From: Bordetella genomosp. 9
GTDB taxonomy: Bacteria > Pseudomonadota > Gammaproteobacteria > Burkholderiales > Burkholderiaceae_B
Assembly (NCBI RefSeq): GCF_002261425.1
Contig: NZ_NEVJ01000001.1
Location: forward strand, 744,001-808,000
Direction of reading: 5' to 3'
DNA length: 64,000 bases
A model generated the notes under the pieces. The model searched no databases, was not told the origin of the DNA, and saw nothing but the letters and a program-made list of their open reading frames with translations. The first letter of the stretch is position 1. Every line of letters starts with the position of its first letter. A program made the position numbers and the translations under genes. This document shows positions 1-8,664 of the stretch, piece by piece.

Positions 1-305
1 TGGTGAACATCGAGGGCGCGCAGTACATCGTGCCCACCGACGCCCAGGTTGCCGCCTACAAGGGCATTCCCGACCTGGAACTGTTCGGCGATCACCTGGA
101 CGCCCAGGCGATCACGGGCGCGGTCAGGATGCGCGCCCGCCAGGCCGTCGTGGACCGGATCAACCAGCAGCCGGGCGGCAAGGCGAAACTGGTCACGCTG
201 CCCAGCGTGGGTATCCATGGCAACTCGCACATGATGATGCAGGACAAGAACAACCTGGCGGTGGCGGACTATATCCTCAAGTGGCTGTCGGCACAGGCCA
301 GGTAG
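1..305 (+). CDS. alpha/beta hydrolase, C-terminal part only
   Basis: Only the last 101 or so codons lie in the window; the gene enters from the left edge in the frame that begins at base 3. The visible end carries a GIHGNSHMMMQ segment followed by an amphipathic helix (NNLAVADYILKWL). This is the usual way secreted or cytosolic alpha/beta hydrolases present their catalytic histidine near the C-terminus. The nucleophile elbow and acid residue are outside the window, so the substrate cannot be named. It runs towards the GntR gene at 358 and stops 52 bases short of it. The GTG at base 3 is probably an internal valine rather than a start. Confidence 0.6.
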   Translation, partial: VNIEGAQYIVPTDAQVAAYKGIPDLELFGDHLDAQAITGAVRMRARQAVVDRINQQPGGKAKLVTLPSVGIHGNSHMMMQDKNNLAVADYILKWLSAQAR

Positions 306-357
306 CCGCCATCGACGCCGGCGCCGCGCTGATCCCGCCGCGTCGAGTCCCTCGCGC

Positions 358-1077
358 TCAGCCCGTCGCGTGCGCCTGGCGCGCCAGGTGGATCTCGTGC
401 AGCGTGATCTTCCGCACCTCCGCCTGGCTGGCGGCGATGTGCGCCGACAGCAGGCGGCAGGCTTCGTCGGCGCGTTGCGCCAGCACGGCGCGCAGGATGC
501 GCGCGTGTTCGTCATAGGTCGCGTCGACCCGCGGCCGCTTGGTGAAATCCAGCCGGCGGATGATGCGTATGCGGTCGGTGACCTCGCGGTGCACGCGGGC
601 GATTTCCGCGTTGCCGGCGGCCTGCACCAGCGTGCAGTGAAAGGCTTCGTCCCACACCCCGACCTGCGCCATGTCGGTGCTGCGCGCTTCGGGCGCGACC
701 AGCCAGATATCGGCCAGGTCGTCCAGCAACTGCCTGTCGATGTGCGGCGCGCCGGTGCACAGCCGCCTGACCGCTTCGGATTCGAGCACCTGGCGCAGGT
801 CGTAGAGCTGTTCGAACTGGTCGAAGTCGAACGGCAGCACGCGCCAGCCGCTGCGGAACAATACCTCCACATAGCCTTCCTGCTGCAGGCGGAACAAGGC
901 CTGGCGCACGGGCGTGCGGGACACCCCGAGCCGGTCGCTGATCTCGCCTTCCGTGAAGCGGTCGCCCGGCACCAGCCGGAACTCGGCGATATCCCGCTTG
1001 AGCAACTGGTAGACGTCCTCGGCGCGCGTCAGGCGCGGCGCCTTGGACGGTGCGTGGTCGATACTGTTCACATTCAT
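358..1077 (-). CDS. GntR-family regulator (FadR/FCD subfamily)
   Basis: 239 aa DNA-binding repressor. The N-terminal winged helix-turn-helix (about residues 18-85) contains the typical GntR stretch with 'SDRLGVSRTPVRQALFRLQQEGYV'-like residues (ISDRLGVSRTPVRQAL). It is followed by an all-helical FCD ligand domain (about 90-230) with the histidines expected of a metal/acid-binding pocket. It is the last gene of a minus-strand run that starts with the AtzF-like gene, lying 9 bases after the AtzH-like gene, so it is probably co-transcribed and autoregulated. A palindrome of the TTGTnnACAA type, the sort bound by FCD-type GntR proteins, sits upstream of the first gene at 7611-7622. The ligand is unknown; a ureido or carboxylated-urea intermediate is an inference from context. 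Confidence 0.9.
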   Translation of the reverse strand: MNVNSIDHAPSKAPRLTRAEDVYQLLKRDIAEFRLVPGDRFTEGEISDRLGVSRTPVRQALFRLQQEGYVEVLFRSGWRVLPFDFDQFEQLYDLRQVLESEAVRRLCTGAPHIDRQLLDDLADIWLVAPEARSTDMAQVGVWDEAFHCTLVQAAGNAEIARVHREVTDRIRIIRRLDFTKRPRVDATYDEHARILRAVLAQRADEACRLLSAHIAASQAEVRKITLHEIHLARQAHATG

Positions 1078-1086
1078 GCGACGTGT

Positions 1087-1461
1087 TCAGCCCATCAGGC
1101 TGACATGGGCGGACACCACGCGCCAGCCATCCGGCGTGCGCAGCCAGGTCTGGCTCTGGCGCCCGACGCGCGATGAACCCGCACGGCGGAACTCGATATT
1201 GGCGGTCGCGAAATCCCGGCCATACGTGGTGATGACGGTGCGCAGCACCTCGCGATCCAGCCCTTGCGCCGGGCGCGCGGCGCGGAACTCGCGGATCTCG
1301 TCGTAGCCATACAGGTTTTCAGTCGCGCCGTAGCGCAGGGTGTGCGGACTGTTCCAGAACAGCTCGTCCAGCACCGCGACGTCGTTGCCCGTCAGGGCTT
1401 TCTCGTAGCGGGCGAATTGCGTCTGTACTTCGGCCAGCACGTCCGGCAGATTGATGTCCAT
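1087..1461 (-). CDS. atzH: AtzH-like / HpxZ-like protein (DUF3225, NTF2 fold)
   Basis: 124 aa, a one-domain NTF2/SnoaL-like protein. It has the features of the AtzH/HpxZ family: an N-terminal '[20 protein letters not shown]' segment and a C-terminal beta sheet ending '[13 protein letters not shown]'. Family members sit next to AtzE/HpxY amidases. In cyanuric acid catabolism AtzH is reported to act on the dicarboxyurea-type product of AtzEG, while in purine-degrading enterics the paralogue HpxZ belongs to an oxalurate locus. The start is the ATG that overlaps the stop of the amidase by one base (TGATG), implying translational coupling. The exact substrate here is undetermined. Confidence 0.85.
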   Translation of the reverse strand: MDINLPDVLAEVQTQFARYEKALTGNDVAVLDELFWNSPHTLRYGATENLYGYDEIREFRAARPAQGLDREVLRTVITTYGRDFATANIEFRRAGSSRVGRQSQTWLRTPDGWRVVSAHVSLMG

Positions 1462-2882
1462 CAGAGTCCTTCGTCGAAATGCGGGTGGCGGATGCCGGCG
1501 GCGCCGGCCTGTTCGAGCGCCACGGCGGCGCGCAGCGCGATGTCCTCGCGCCAGGGCGCTGCGATGAGTTGTACACCGATCGGCATGCCTTGTGTGCCGT
1601 CCGGCCACATGGGCGCCACCGCCACGGGGCATCCCGCGAACGAGATCGGCTGGGTCAGCAGCCCCATGGCGGGACGGCATGGATGCGTCGCGCCGTTGAT
1701 GTCCAGCCATTCGGTGCCGATCTCCGGCGCGGCCACCGGCGTGGCCGGCGCCAGCAGGAGGTCCCAATCCTGGAACAAGGCCAGCACGCGTTCCCGGTAC
1801 ATGCGGCGGAAGCGGTGCGCGCGCGCCACCCAGTGCGCGGGCTGCAGCGCGCCGGCGATGAAGCGGTCCACCGACAGGGGTTCGAAGTCCGCCGCGTGGC
1901 GGCGCAGCGCCGGCAGATGCAGGCTGCCGCCCTCTGACGCCGTGATGATGAAGGCCGCGATGCGCGCCATCTGCGCATCGGGCCATTCCACCGTGCGGCT
2001 CGCGCCCAGGACCGACGCGGCGGCGGCCACCGCGGCGCGCGCGGGCGCCGTCGCGTGGGTGTCGAAGTAGCCGCCCAGCACGCCGATGCGCAGGCCTTGC
2101 GTGCCCGAGCCCACTGACGGAGACACCGGTTGGACAGCCCGCGCATGGCAGCCGGGATCCTGGCTGTCGGGATACTGCAAGGCGTCGTAGACGCGCGCCA
2201 GCAAGGCGGCGGAATCCGCGAAAGGGCCGAGGTGGTCGATGCTGTGCACGAAGGGGAAGGTGCCGCGCCGCGACAGCCGGCCGAAGGTCGGCTTCAGCCC
2301 CCAGACGCCGCACAGCGACGCCGGTACGCGTATCGACCCGTTGGTATCCGATCCGAGCGACACGGGCACCTGCCCGGCGGCGACGGCCGCGCCCGAACCG
2401 CCCGACGATCCGCCGGCGATGCGCGACCGGTCATGCGGATTGCGGGTGGGACCGTAGTGCGTGTTTTCGGTGGTGAAGCCGTAGGCATACTCGTCCATGT
2501 TCAGCGCGCCGACCAGCACCGCGCCGGCCGCGCGCAGGCGTTGCACGAGTATGGCGTCCGCGGTGGCCGCGGGATGGCCGCGATTCACCTTGGAGCCCGC
2601 CAGCGTCACGACGCCTTCGATATCGAACAGATTCTTGACGGCGTAGGGCAGCCCCGCCAGCGGCGGCAAGGCCTGGCCGGCGGCACGCATGGCATCCACG
2701 CGGTCGGCGTCGGCGCGCGCCCGCTCCAGCGTGCGCGCGGTGAAGGCGTTGACGACGCCATCGGTGGCATCGATACGCGCCAGGCTGCGCTCCAGCCATG
2801 CGCGCGCCGTGGTCTCGCCGCGCGCGATGGCCTCCAGCCCGGCGATGCCGCCGGACGTGGCGTGCGGCTGCTTGGCCGTCAT
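1461..2882 (-). CDS. atzE: AtzE-like amidase (amidase signature family)
   Basis: 473 aa amidase-signature enzyme. The catalytic triad is visible: Lys83 in GLPYAVKN, cis-Ser159 in AGGSSGGS, and the nucleophile Ser183 in DTNGSIRVP. The protein most resembles the AtzE/HpxY group, whose AtzE member hydrolyses 1-carboxybiuret as a complex with the small subunit AtzG. The small AtzG-like gene lies directly upstream and overlaps this start by 4 bases (ATGA), as expected for a stoichiometric complex, and the AtzH-like gene follows. Assignment to carboxybiuret rather than oxalurate or another ureide is inferred from the AtzF-like gene in the same operon. Confidence 0.88.
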   Translation of the reverse strand: MTAKQPHATSGGIAGLEAIARGETTARAWLERSLARIDATDGVVNAFTARTLERARADADRVDAMRAAGQALPPLAGLPYAVKNLFDIEGVVTLAGSKVNRGHPAATADAILVQRLRAAGAVLVGALNMDEYAYGFTTENTHYGPTRNPHDRSRIAGGSSGGSGAAVAAGQVPVSLGSDTNGSIRVPASLCGVWGLKPTFGRLSRRGTFPFVHSIDHLGPFADSAALLARVYDALQYPDSQDPGCHARAVQPVSPSVGSGTQGLRIGVLGGYFDTHATAPARAAVAAAASVLGASRTVEWPDAQMARIAAFIITASEGGSLHLPALRRHAADFEPLSVDRFIAGALQPAHWVARAHRFRRMYRERVLALFQDWDLLLAPATPVAAPEIGTEWLDINGATHPCRPAMGLLTQPISFAGCPVAVAPMWPDGTQGMPIGVQLIAAPWREDIALRAAVALEQAGAAGIRHPHFDEGL

Positions 2883-3100
2883 GGCTGCACCTCCGGAAAC
2901 GGCGCCGGGCAGAACAAGGCGACCGGCTCGTCGGCGACGTCCAAGGGGGCATCTTCCAGCACGCGCGCCATATCCGCGGTGCGCGCCAGGTAGACGGCCA
3001 CGCGGGCCGCCTGGTCCGCCTCCAGCGGCAGGTCCAGCAGCGCGGCGCTGGCCCGCACATAGGCCAGCGCAGTGTCTTCGGGGTGGGTGGGCGGGGTCAT
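2879..3100 (-). CDS. atzG: AtzG-like small subunit (DUF4089)
   Basis: 73 aa protein with the pattern of the AtzG/HpxX family (DUF4089): a short helical body (YVRASAALLDLPLEADQAAR) and a C-terminal tail ending 'PFPEVQP'. In the known AtzEG complex the subunit is a GatC-like partner that wraps and stabilises the amidase. Both ends are coupled: its start overlaps the stop of the ABC ATPase by 4 bases and its stop overlaps the amidase start by 4 bases. It is easily missed because it is short and lies inside a much longer non-coding-like open frame. Confidence 0.85.
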   Translation of the reverse strand: MTPPTHPEDTALAYVRASAALLDLPLEADQAARVAVYLARTADMARVLEDAPLDVADEPVALFCPAPFPEVQP

Positions 3101-3918
3101 CGGCGTACCTCTCGTTGAAATATTTCCAGGCTCTCTTTCTTGGCGGCGACGAAGCTGGGCTGCGACAGCGTTTCCACCGTGCGCGGCCGGGCGTCGGCGT
3201 AATCGAGGATTTCCGCGACCCGCGTGGGCCGCTTGGTCAGCAGCAGGATCTGGTCGGCCAGGTAGACGGCCTCTTCCAGATCGTGCGACACCAGCAGCAT
3301 GGTGGTGCCGGTCTGCATGAATACTTCCTGCAGCTTTTCGCGGATGAACAGCGTCATCTCGAAGTCCAGCGCGGAAAACGGCTCGTCCAGGAACAGCACC
3401 TCCGGCCGCGGCGCGAGCGCGCGCATGATGGACGCCGTCTGTTGCTGCCCGCCCGACAGTTCGTAGGGATAGCGTTTCAGGTCGAACTTGACGTCGAAGG
3501 ATTCGATCAGTTCTTCCATGCGCCGATCGACGTCCGCCTTGCTCTTGCCTTCCAGCAGCAAGGGGTAGGCGATGTTGTCGATGGTGCGCATCCAGGGAAA
3601 GAGCGCCTCGCGGTAGTTCTGGAAGACGTAGCCGATGCGCGTATCGCGCAGCGATTTGCCGTCGAACAGGATCTCCCCGCGATCCACCGGGATCAGGCCG
3701 GCGATCATGTTGATCAGCGTGCTCTTGCCGCAGCCGTTGGGGCCGAACACCGAGACGATCTTGCTCTTGGGGATGTCCAGGTCGAAGTTTTCGTACAGCG
3801 GCCAGCCGGCGAAATACTTGGTCAGGCCGCGGATGGTGATGTGCGTGCCGGCCGGGCCGGGCTGGAAGCGCGGCGGCGGCACGTCGGCGTAGGCGGGTAT
3901 GTTCAGGACGGTGCTCAT
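3097..3918 (-). CDS. ABC importer ATP-binding protein (NitT/TauT type)
   Basis: 273 aa ATPase of the SsuB/TauB/NrtD family. Walker A (GPNGCGKST) is at residues 59-67, the Q-loop glutamine at about 100, the signature LSGGQQQ at 154-160, Walker B (VLFLDEP) at 174-180, and a switch histidine follows in LLVSHDLEEA. It energises uptake together with the adjacent permease and binding protein. The gene starts 6 bases after the permease stop and overlaps the AtzG-like gene by 4 bases. Position inside the amidase operon suggests import of the nitrogenous substrate or a related amide; the substrate is not determinable from sequence. Confidence 0.93.
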   Translation of the reverse strand: MSTVLNIPAYADVPPPRFQPGPAGTHITIRGLTKYFAGWPLYENFDLDIPKSKIVSVFGPNGCGKSTLINMIAGLIPVDRGEILFDGKSLRDTRIGYVFQNYREALFPWMRTIDNIAYPLLLEGKSKADVDRRMEELIESFDVKFDLKRYPYELSGGQQQTASIMRALAPRPEVLFLDEPFSALDFEMTLFIREKLQEVFMQTGTTMLLVSHDLEEAVYLADQILLLTKRPTRVAEILDYADARPRTVETLSQPSFVAAKKESLEIFQREVRR

Positions 3919-3924
3919 GGCGTT

Positions 3925-4785
3925 CTACCTTCCGCTCCAATGGACCACGCGGCGTTCCAGCAGCAGGAACAGGATGTTCAGCACGTAGCCCAGCGCGCCC
4001 GCGCTCAGGATGGCCGCGTACATGGTCTTGACGTTCAGCACCTGCTGGGCGTCGATGATGGCGTGGCCCAGGCCGTTTTCCGAGCCGATGAACATCTCGG
4101 CCACGATGACGATGACCAGGGCCATGGACACCGCGGAGCGCAGCCCGACGAAGCTGGGCTGCAGGCTTTCCCAGATCAGCACGTCCTTGAAGATGCGCCA
4201 GCGCGATGCCCCCATGACGCGCGCCGCCATCACGCGCTGCTTGCGGGCATTGATCACGCCGTAGGCGCTGTTGAAGACCACGATCAGGAAGGCGCCGAAG
4301 GCGGCGATCGCGACCTTGTTGATGTCCGACACGCCGAAGATCAGCAGGAACAGCGGGATCAGGGCGGAAGACGGTGTGGAGCGGAAGAAGTCGACCAGGA
4401 ACTCGACGGTGCGGTAGGCGCGCTCGTTGCTGCCGAGCAGCACGCCCAGGGGCATGCCGATCACCGCGGCGATCACGAAGGCTTGCAGGGTGCGGCTGAC
4501 GGTCACCAGGAAATCCGTCAGCAGCGGGCCGCCCGCCAGTCCGGTGGCCAGCGCCACCAGCGTATCGGCGGGACTGGGCAGCAGGATGGGCTTGATGAGG
4601 CCGGCGCGCACCACCAGGTCCCAGATGATGAACAGCACGATCGGCCCGACGAAGGGCAGCAGGCGTTCGCGCAGCGGCGTGCGCGGCGCCGCGTCGGCCG
4701 ACGCGGGAGGCGACCACGTCGCCGCCGGCGCCACGGAAGCGGCCGGCACGGCGGAAGCGCCCGGTGTTGAAGTAGCCTCGTCCAT
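3925..4785 (-). CDS. ABC importer permease (NitT/TauT type)
   Basis: 286 aa inner-membrane permease of the SsuC/TauC (BPD_transp_1) family. About 45 N-terminal residues are low-complexity Ala/Pro-rich and precede the first membrane span (FVGPIVLFIIWDLVVRAGLI). Several further spans follow, together with the cytoplasmic EAA-type loop (ARVMGASRWRIFKDVLIWESLQ) that docks on the ATPase. It lies 3 bases after the binding-protein stop and 6 bases before the ATPase start, so the three are one transcription unit. The N-terminal extension is longer than in most family members and may be disordered. Confidence 0.92.
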   Translation of the reverse strand: MDEATSTPGASAVPAASVAPAATWSPPASADAAPRTPLRERLLPFVGPIVLFIIWDLVVRAGLIKPILLPSPADTLVALATGLAGGPLLTDFLVTVSRTLQAFVIAAVIGMPLGVLLGSNERAYRTVEFLVDFFRSTPSSALIPLFLLIFGVSDINKVAIAAFGAFLIVVFNSAYGVINARKQRVMAARVMGASRWRIFKDVLIWESLQPSFVGLRSAVSMALVIVIVAEMFIGSENGLGHAIIDAQQVLNVKTMYAAILSAGALGYVLNILFLLLERRVVHWSGR

Positions 4786-4788
4786 CGC

Positions 4789-5805
4789 TTACCCCTTGTA
4801 GATCAAAGGTGCTACGTCGACCTTCTTCGAGAAGATGTTTTTCTCGGTGAACAGGTCATAGAACTTCTGGAAGTACTGCACGTCGCTGGCTTGGAATTCG
4901 TCGTACATCATGTATGCCGCCAAGGGCACTTCGTTGGTCAGCGGACCTTCGATGGCGGTATAGCCCTTCATGTACTGGCGCGCGTCGGCGGGCTGCTTGC
5001 GCACGAACTCGACGCCGCGCCGGTAGGCCGCGATGTACTGTTTCGCCATGTCCGGGTGCTTCTGGATGAAGTCCGTGGTCAGGCTGGCGGCGCCGCCATG
5101 CCAGGGCGCCATAGGGTCGCCCAGGATGTAGTGCGCGACCACGCCGGCTTCCAGCACCCGCGTGGTGCCGTTCAGGCGGCCCACCGTGCCGGTGGGTTCC
5201 AGCGTGTAGCAGCCGTCCACCTGTCCCGTCGCGACGGCGGCGACGTGCTGGCCGATGGGCAGCTCGATGACCGTCGCGCCGCTGGCGCCCGCGCGCTCCA
5301 GCATGGTCTTGGCCAGCGTCACGTTCTGGATGCCCGGGCCCGAGGCGATCTTCTTGCCCTTGAACTCGGCCGCCGATTTGATGCCGCTGTCCTTCGCCAC
5401 CAGGAATTCTTCCAGCACGTTGCGGGCGTTGCTGGGGTTGGTGCAGAAGATCTTGAACAGGCCCGGCTGCGCGATCTCGCCGATGGCAAGGTTGGCCGAC
5501 CCGGTGCCATTGGCGCTGCCGTCGCAGCGGCCCGAAAGCATCGCCTCCATCACCTGCTGGGCGCCGGCGAACTTCAGCGCCTCGACATCCAGCCCGGCTG
5601 CCTTGAAATAGCCTTGCTCCACCGCGGCGAAGAACGGCAGGCCTGCCGCGACGGGCCAGAAGCCGATGCGGATCCTGGGTGTCGACTGCGCGCGCACGAT
5701 GGCCGGCATGGCCAGCATGCCGGCGACCGCGGCGCCGCTACGCAGCAGACGGCGCCGGTGGCCGTCCACCGTTGCGAGGACGGGCTTGGAGTGTGGGTTG
5801 CGCAT
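4789..5805 (-). CDS. ABC importer periplasmic binding protein (NMT1/SsuA-like)
   Basis: 338 aa substrate-binding protein. The chosen ATG at 5805 has a strong ribosome site (AAGGGG, about 5 bases upstream on the minus strand) and gives a signal peptide with a run of arginines before the hydrophobic core (RRRLLRSGAAVAG) and an ALA-type cleavage near residue 40, so Tat or Sec export is possible. The mature part begins RIRIGFWPVAAGLPFF, as in NMT1/SsuA-like proteins that bind small sulfonates, amides or pyrimidine precursors. An in-frame extension upstream to 5964 lacks a ribosome site and is unlikely. It lies 55 bases after the AtzF-like gene and precedes its permease. Confidence 0.9.
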   Translation of the reverse strand: MRNPHSKPVLATVDGHRRRLLRSGAAVAGMLAMPAIVRAQSTPRIRIGFWPVAAGLPFFAAVEQGYFKAAGLDVEALKFAGAQQVMEAMLSGRCDGSANGTGSANLAIGEIAQPGLFKIFCTNPSNARNVLEEFLVAKDSGIKSAAEFKGKKIASGPGIQNVTLAKTMLERAGASGATVIELPIGQHVAAVATGQVDGCYTLEPTGTVGRLNGTTRVLEAGVVAHYILGDPMAPWHGGAASLTTDFIQKHPDMAKQYIAAYRRGVEFVRKQPADARQYMKGYTAIEGPLTNEVPLAAYMMYDEFQASDVQYFQKFYDLFTEKNIFSKKVDVAPLIYKG

Positions 5806-5860
5806 GGAATTCCCCTTGTTGAGTTCGTGATCGTTGAAGGAATAAGGCATGAGGCGGCCG

Positions 5861-7582
5861 TCAGGCGGGCGGCTGTGCGCGCGATGCCACGTACGCGCGC
5901 CAGCCGCCGTAGGCGCTGACATCCTGGGCATCGCCGTAGGCATGGTCTTCGCAGATGAAGCCATGCACCCAACGGCCGTCCGCCAGTTCCAGGCTGCCCA
6001 GGCCCAGTGGCGATGGAATCAGCGCCAGGAAGCTGCCCACCGCCGGCAAGGGCACGTTCCAGACTTCGACGTCGATGGCGACGCCCTCGCCGGCCACGCG
6101 GCGCAGGCCCGGCTTGGGCGGAACCGTGCCCCGCAGGGCGTAGAGGCGATAGTGGGGCGCGGTCCGGGTCGTTTCGGCCAGGGTGGCGCCGCGCTCGATC
6201 AATTGGCCGTTCAGCGGCATGCCCGTCAGATGCGCGCCGACGACGGCGATATGCAGATGCGTGGCCGGCGTGGGCTGCAACGCGGCGATGGGTTGCGGCG
6301 CCGGCAGGGGCAGGGCCGTCGCGCCCTGCGGCAGTCCGGTGGCGTGATGCAGGCGCTGTCCCACGTCGGCCAGCTGCCAATCGCTGCCGGCGGGGCCGAT
6401 CAGCGTCACGCCGAAGGGCAGGCCGTCCGTGCGCAGGCCGGTGGGAATCGCCAGGGCCGCGTAATCGAGCAGGTTGACGAAGTTCGTGTAGTAGCCCAGC
6501 TCGCGGTTGCGGGCCACCGGATCGGCCAGCATCGCGGCGATCGCGCAATGGGTCGGCGCGGTGGGCACGCAGAGCAGGTCGATGTCCGCCCACATCGCGT
6601 CGGCCTGCCGGGCCAGCGCCTGCAGGCGATGCTGCGCGCGATACAGGTCGGCCGCGTCGTAGCCGCGTCCCGCCGCGATGATGTCGCGCACCGGCTGGAT
6701 GACCGAGTCCGCGTGCGCGTCGAAGAATTCCCGCACCGCCTCGTAGCGTTCGGCCACCAGGGCGCTGTCGTACAGCATGGCGGCTGCCTCGGCCAGCGGC
6801 GCGTAGTCGATGGGAACGAGGGTGCCGCCCAGGTCCTGGACCTGCCGCATCGCGTCCTGCCAGGCCTGTTCGGACAGGGTGTCGCCGAAGAACTCCAGTT
6901 GCGCCGGCACGCCGACGCGCGGCCGGGGCGGCAGCGGCGTGGTCTTCATCGCCAGCACACGGGAGTAGGGATCGCGCGGATCGGGGCCGGCGGCCGCTTC
7001 CAGCACCTGGACCGCCGTGGCCACCGTGCGCGCCAGGATGGATACGCAATCCACGCTGCGCGCCGCCGGGAATACGCCATGGGCGGGGATCAGGCCGCGG
7101 CTGGGCTTGAGCCCCACGATATTGTTCAGTCCCGCCGGTACCCGGCCGGAGCCCGCGGTGTCGGTGCCGAGCGCGAAGTCCATTTCACCGGCGGCCACCA
7201 CATAAGCCGAACCGGAGCTGGAGCCGCCGCTGACATAAGCCGGGTCGTAGGCATTGGGCACCGCGCCATAGGGCGAGCGCGTGCCGTTCAGGCCGCAGGC
7301 GAACTGGTCCAGGTTGGTCTTGCCGGCCAGCGCGGCGCCGGCCCGCAGCAGCCGCTCGACCACGGCGGCATGGACAGCCGGGGTATAGGCGAAGTCGGGG
7401 CAGGCGGCGGTGGTGGGCTGGCCCGCGACGTCGATGTTGTCCTTCACGGCGAAGCGCAGGCCCGACAACGGTCCCCCGGCGGCGCCGGCCTGGGCGGGCT
7501 CGAACCGGCGGATCCAGGCGTGATCGGGCGACGCGGACCCCGGTCCGGGCGCGGCGGGAATGGCGGTTTCAGGAGCTGGCAT
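5861..7582 (-). CDS. atzF: allophanate hydrolase (AtzF-like)
   Basis: 573 aa. The N-terminal two thirds are an amidase-signature domain with Lys47 (LRFAVKDN), cis-Ser121 in SGGSSSGSA and nucleophile Ser145 in DTAGSGRVP. After a linker near residue 440 comes a smaller C-terminal domain of about 120 residues (from 'LHIAVVGAHLTGMPLN') as in AtzF and the hydrolase half of urea amidolyase. The family converts allophanate to ammonia and carbon dioxide. It is the first gene of the operon that continues with an ABC importer and the AtzG/E/H-like genes. This places it at the end of a biuret/carboxybiuret-type route: AtzEG and AtzH would supply allophanate. Confidence 0.9.
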   Translation of the reverse strand: MPAPETAIPAAPGPGSASPDHAWIRRFEPAQAGAAGGPLSGLRFAVKDNIDVAGQPTTAACPDFAYTPAVHAAVVERLLRAGAALAGKTNLDQFACGLNGTRSPYGAVPNAYDPAYVSGGSSSGSAYVVAAGEMDFALGTDTAGSGRVPAGLNNIVGLKPSRGLIPAHGVFPAARSVDCVSILARTVATAVQVLEAAAGPDPRDPYSRVLAMKTTPLPPRPRVGVPAQLEFFGDTLSEQAWQDAMRQVQDLGGTLVPIDYAPLAEAAAMLYDSALVAERYEAVREFFDAHADSVIQPVRDIIAAGRGYDAADLYRAQHRLQALARQADAMWADIDLLCVPTAPTHCAIAAMLADPVARNRELGYYTNFVNLLDYAALAIPTGLRTDGLPFGVTLIGPAGSDWQLADVGQRLHHATGLPQGATALPLPAPQPIAALQPTPATHLHIAVVGAHLTGMPLNGQLIERGATLAETTRTAPHYRLYALRGTVPPKPGLRRVAGEGVAIDVEVWNVPLPAVGSFLALIPSPLGLGSLELADGRWVHGFICEDHAYGDAQDVSAYGGWRAYVASRAQPPA

Positions 7583-7598
7583 GGCGACCTTGTCTCAA

Positions 7599-7627
7599 GA
7601 GATATCCAAACTTGTGTACAAGATCAA
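7599..7627 (-). promoter_or_regulatory. candidate promoter of the atzF operon
   Basis: On the minus strand a TTGATC box (7627-7622) is followed after 17 bases by TATCTC (7604-7599), about 17 bases before the start codon of the AtzF-like gene. Both hexamers are poor matches to the sigma-70 consensus. The argument rests on spacing and on the palindrome that fills the spacer. Confidence 0.35.
7611..7622. promoter_or_regulatory. palindromic candidate GntR operator
   Basis: CTTGTGTACAAG is a 5-2-5 inverted repeat with CTTGT/ACAAG arms. It has the TTGT-nn-ACAA form typical of operators of FadR/FCD-subfamily GntR repressors. It lies 29 bases upstream of the AtzF-like start, within the presumed promoter spacer, so occupancy would block transcription of the whole operon, including the gntR gene at its far end. 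Confidence 0.5.
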
Positions 7628-7754
7628 AGCAAAGCTTGTGCCAATTTCCTGCGCTCTATGGCGCGCCGGTTCACCACGCCAGCCAGACCACTGAAATGCA
7701 CCGGAACGCGGCGCGCGCAGGCACCGTGGTCGTGCGTGGCACAGCGACGGTGCG

Positions 7755-8645
7755 TCAGCGGCCGGCGCCTTCGGCTTCCAGCCAAGCGCGAAAGCGCAGC
7801 ACAAGGTCGTCTTCGGCCCTGGCCTCCGGGATATAGCTGCAATAGCTGCGCGAGGGCAGCCGCGGCGCGTCGAAGGGCGCGATCAGTCGGCCGGCGGCGA
7901 GGTCGTCCGACACCAGCGCGATGGGCCCCATGGCGACGCCCACGCCATCGACGGCCGCCTGCAGGGTCAGGTAGAAGTGATCGAAGGTCAGGGCCGCGGC
8001 CGGCTGCAATGCCGCGAGCTTCGCGCGCGCCAGCCAGTCCGGCCACAGGCGCGGCAGGCTGGAGGTATGAAGCAGGGTATGCCGGCGCAGGTCGCGCGGC
8101 ACGCGCAGCGGCTGCGCGCGCAGCAGCGCCGGACTGCATACCGGCACTCTTTCCTCGGCCAGGAACGGCCGCATCACGTAACCATAGAAGGTATCCGGGC
8201 CGCCCCGGATGATGACGTCGTAGCCGTCACGCAGGCTTTCGACGGGCTCGTTCGACGTCTCGACCCTGACGTCCACATCTGGATGCGCGGCGCGGAAGGC
8301 GGCCAGCCTGGGCACCAGCCAGCGCAGGGTGAACGTCGCGGACGCATTCACGGACAGCGTGCGGGGCAGGACTTCCGGCAGGCCATAGTCGGCCGTCGCC
8401 TGGGCGAGTTGCCGGAACAGCGGACCTATCTTCGCCAGGTAAGCCTGGGCGGCGGGCGTGAGCGTGATGCGGCGGTTGTGCCGCTCGAACAGGGCCGCCT
8501 GCAGCCAGCCTTCCAGCATCCGGATCTGCTGGCTGACCGCGCCCTGCGTCACGTGCAATTCCTCCGCGGCGGCCTTGAAGCTGCCCAGGCGGCCGGCGGC
8601 CTCGAAGACACGCAAGGCATGGAGCGGGGGCAGGGACTTGGCCAT
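7755..8645 (-). CDS. LysR-family regulator (GcvA-like)
   Basis: 296 aa. The N-terminal winged HTH (residues 1-65) reads like GcvA-group regulators: PPLHALRVFEAAGRLGSFKAAAEEL, then HVTQGAVSQQIRMLEGWL. A periplasmic-binding-protein-like effector domain follows (about 95-290). It is divergent from the EamA transporter at 8752, and a perfect T-N11-A inverted repeat lies 5 bases upstream of its start, so it probably controls itself and the transporter. It is 172 bases from the AtzF-like start and faces the same way as that operon, so a role there is less likely. Confidence 0.93.
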   Translation of the reverse strand: MAKSLPPLHALRVFEAAGRLGSFKAAAEELHVTQGAVSQQIRMLEGWLQAALFERHNRRITLTPAAQAYLAKIGPLFRQLAQATADYGLPEVLPRTLSVNASATFTLRWLVPRLAAFRAAHPDVDVRVETSNEPVESLRDGYDVIIRGGPDTFYGYVMRPFLAEERVPVCSPALLRAQPLRVPRDLRRHTLLHTSSLPRLWPDWLARAKLAALQPAAALTFDHFYLTLQAAVDGVGVAMGPIALVSDDLAAGRLIAPFDAPRLPSRSYCSYIPEARAEDDLVLRFRAWLEAEGAGR

Positions 8646-8649
8646 TCGA

Positions 8650-8664
8650 GTTAGAGAAACTAAC
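8650..8664. promoter_or_regulatory. LysR-type operator (perfect inverted repeat)
   Basis: GTTAG-AGAAA-CTAAC is a perfect 5-5-5 inverted repeat containing the T-N11-A core (T8651, A8663) expected of a LysR recognition site. It lies between the divergent LysR (start 8645) and EamA (start 8752) genes, immediately next to the regulator start, as expected for autoregulation. A second small inverted repeat, AAGATA-GA-TATCTT, is at 8702-8715, closer to the transporter. Confidence 0.6.

Noticed and set aside
2689..4770. A 693-codon plus-strand open frame opposite the ABC importer genes
   Set aside because: Translation is Asp/His/Gln/Arg-rich without motifs; the opposite strand encodes clear ATPase and permease motifs.
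5849..8212. A 787-codon plus-strand open frame opposite the AtzF-like gene
   Set aside because: Same GC-rich shadow effect; no domain, no ribosome site, and the minus strand carries the amidase catalytic triad.
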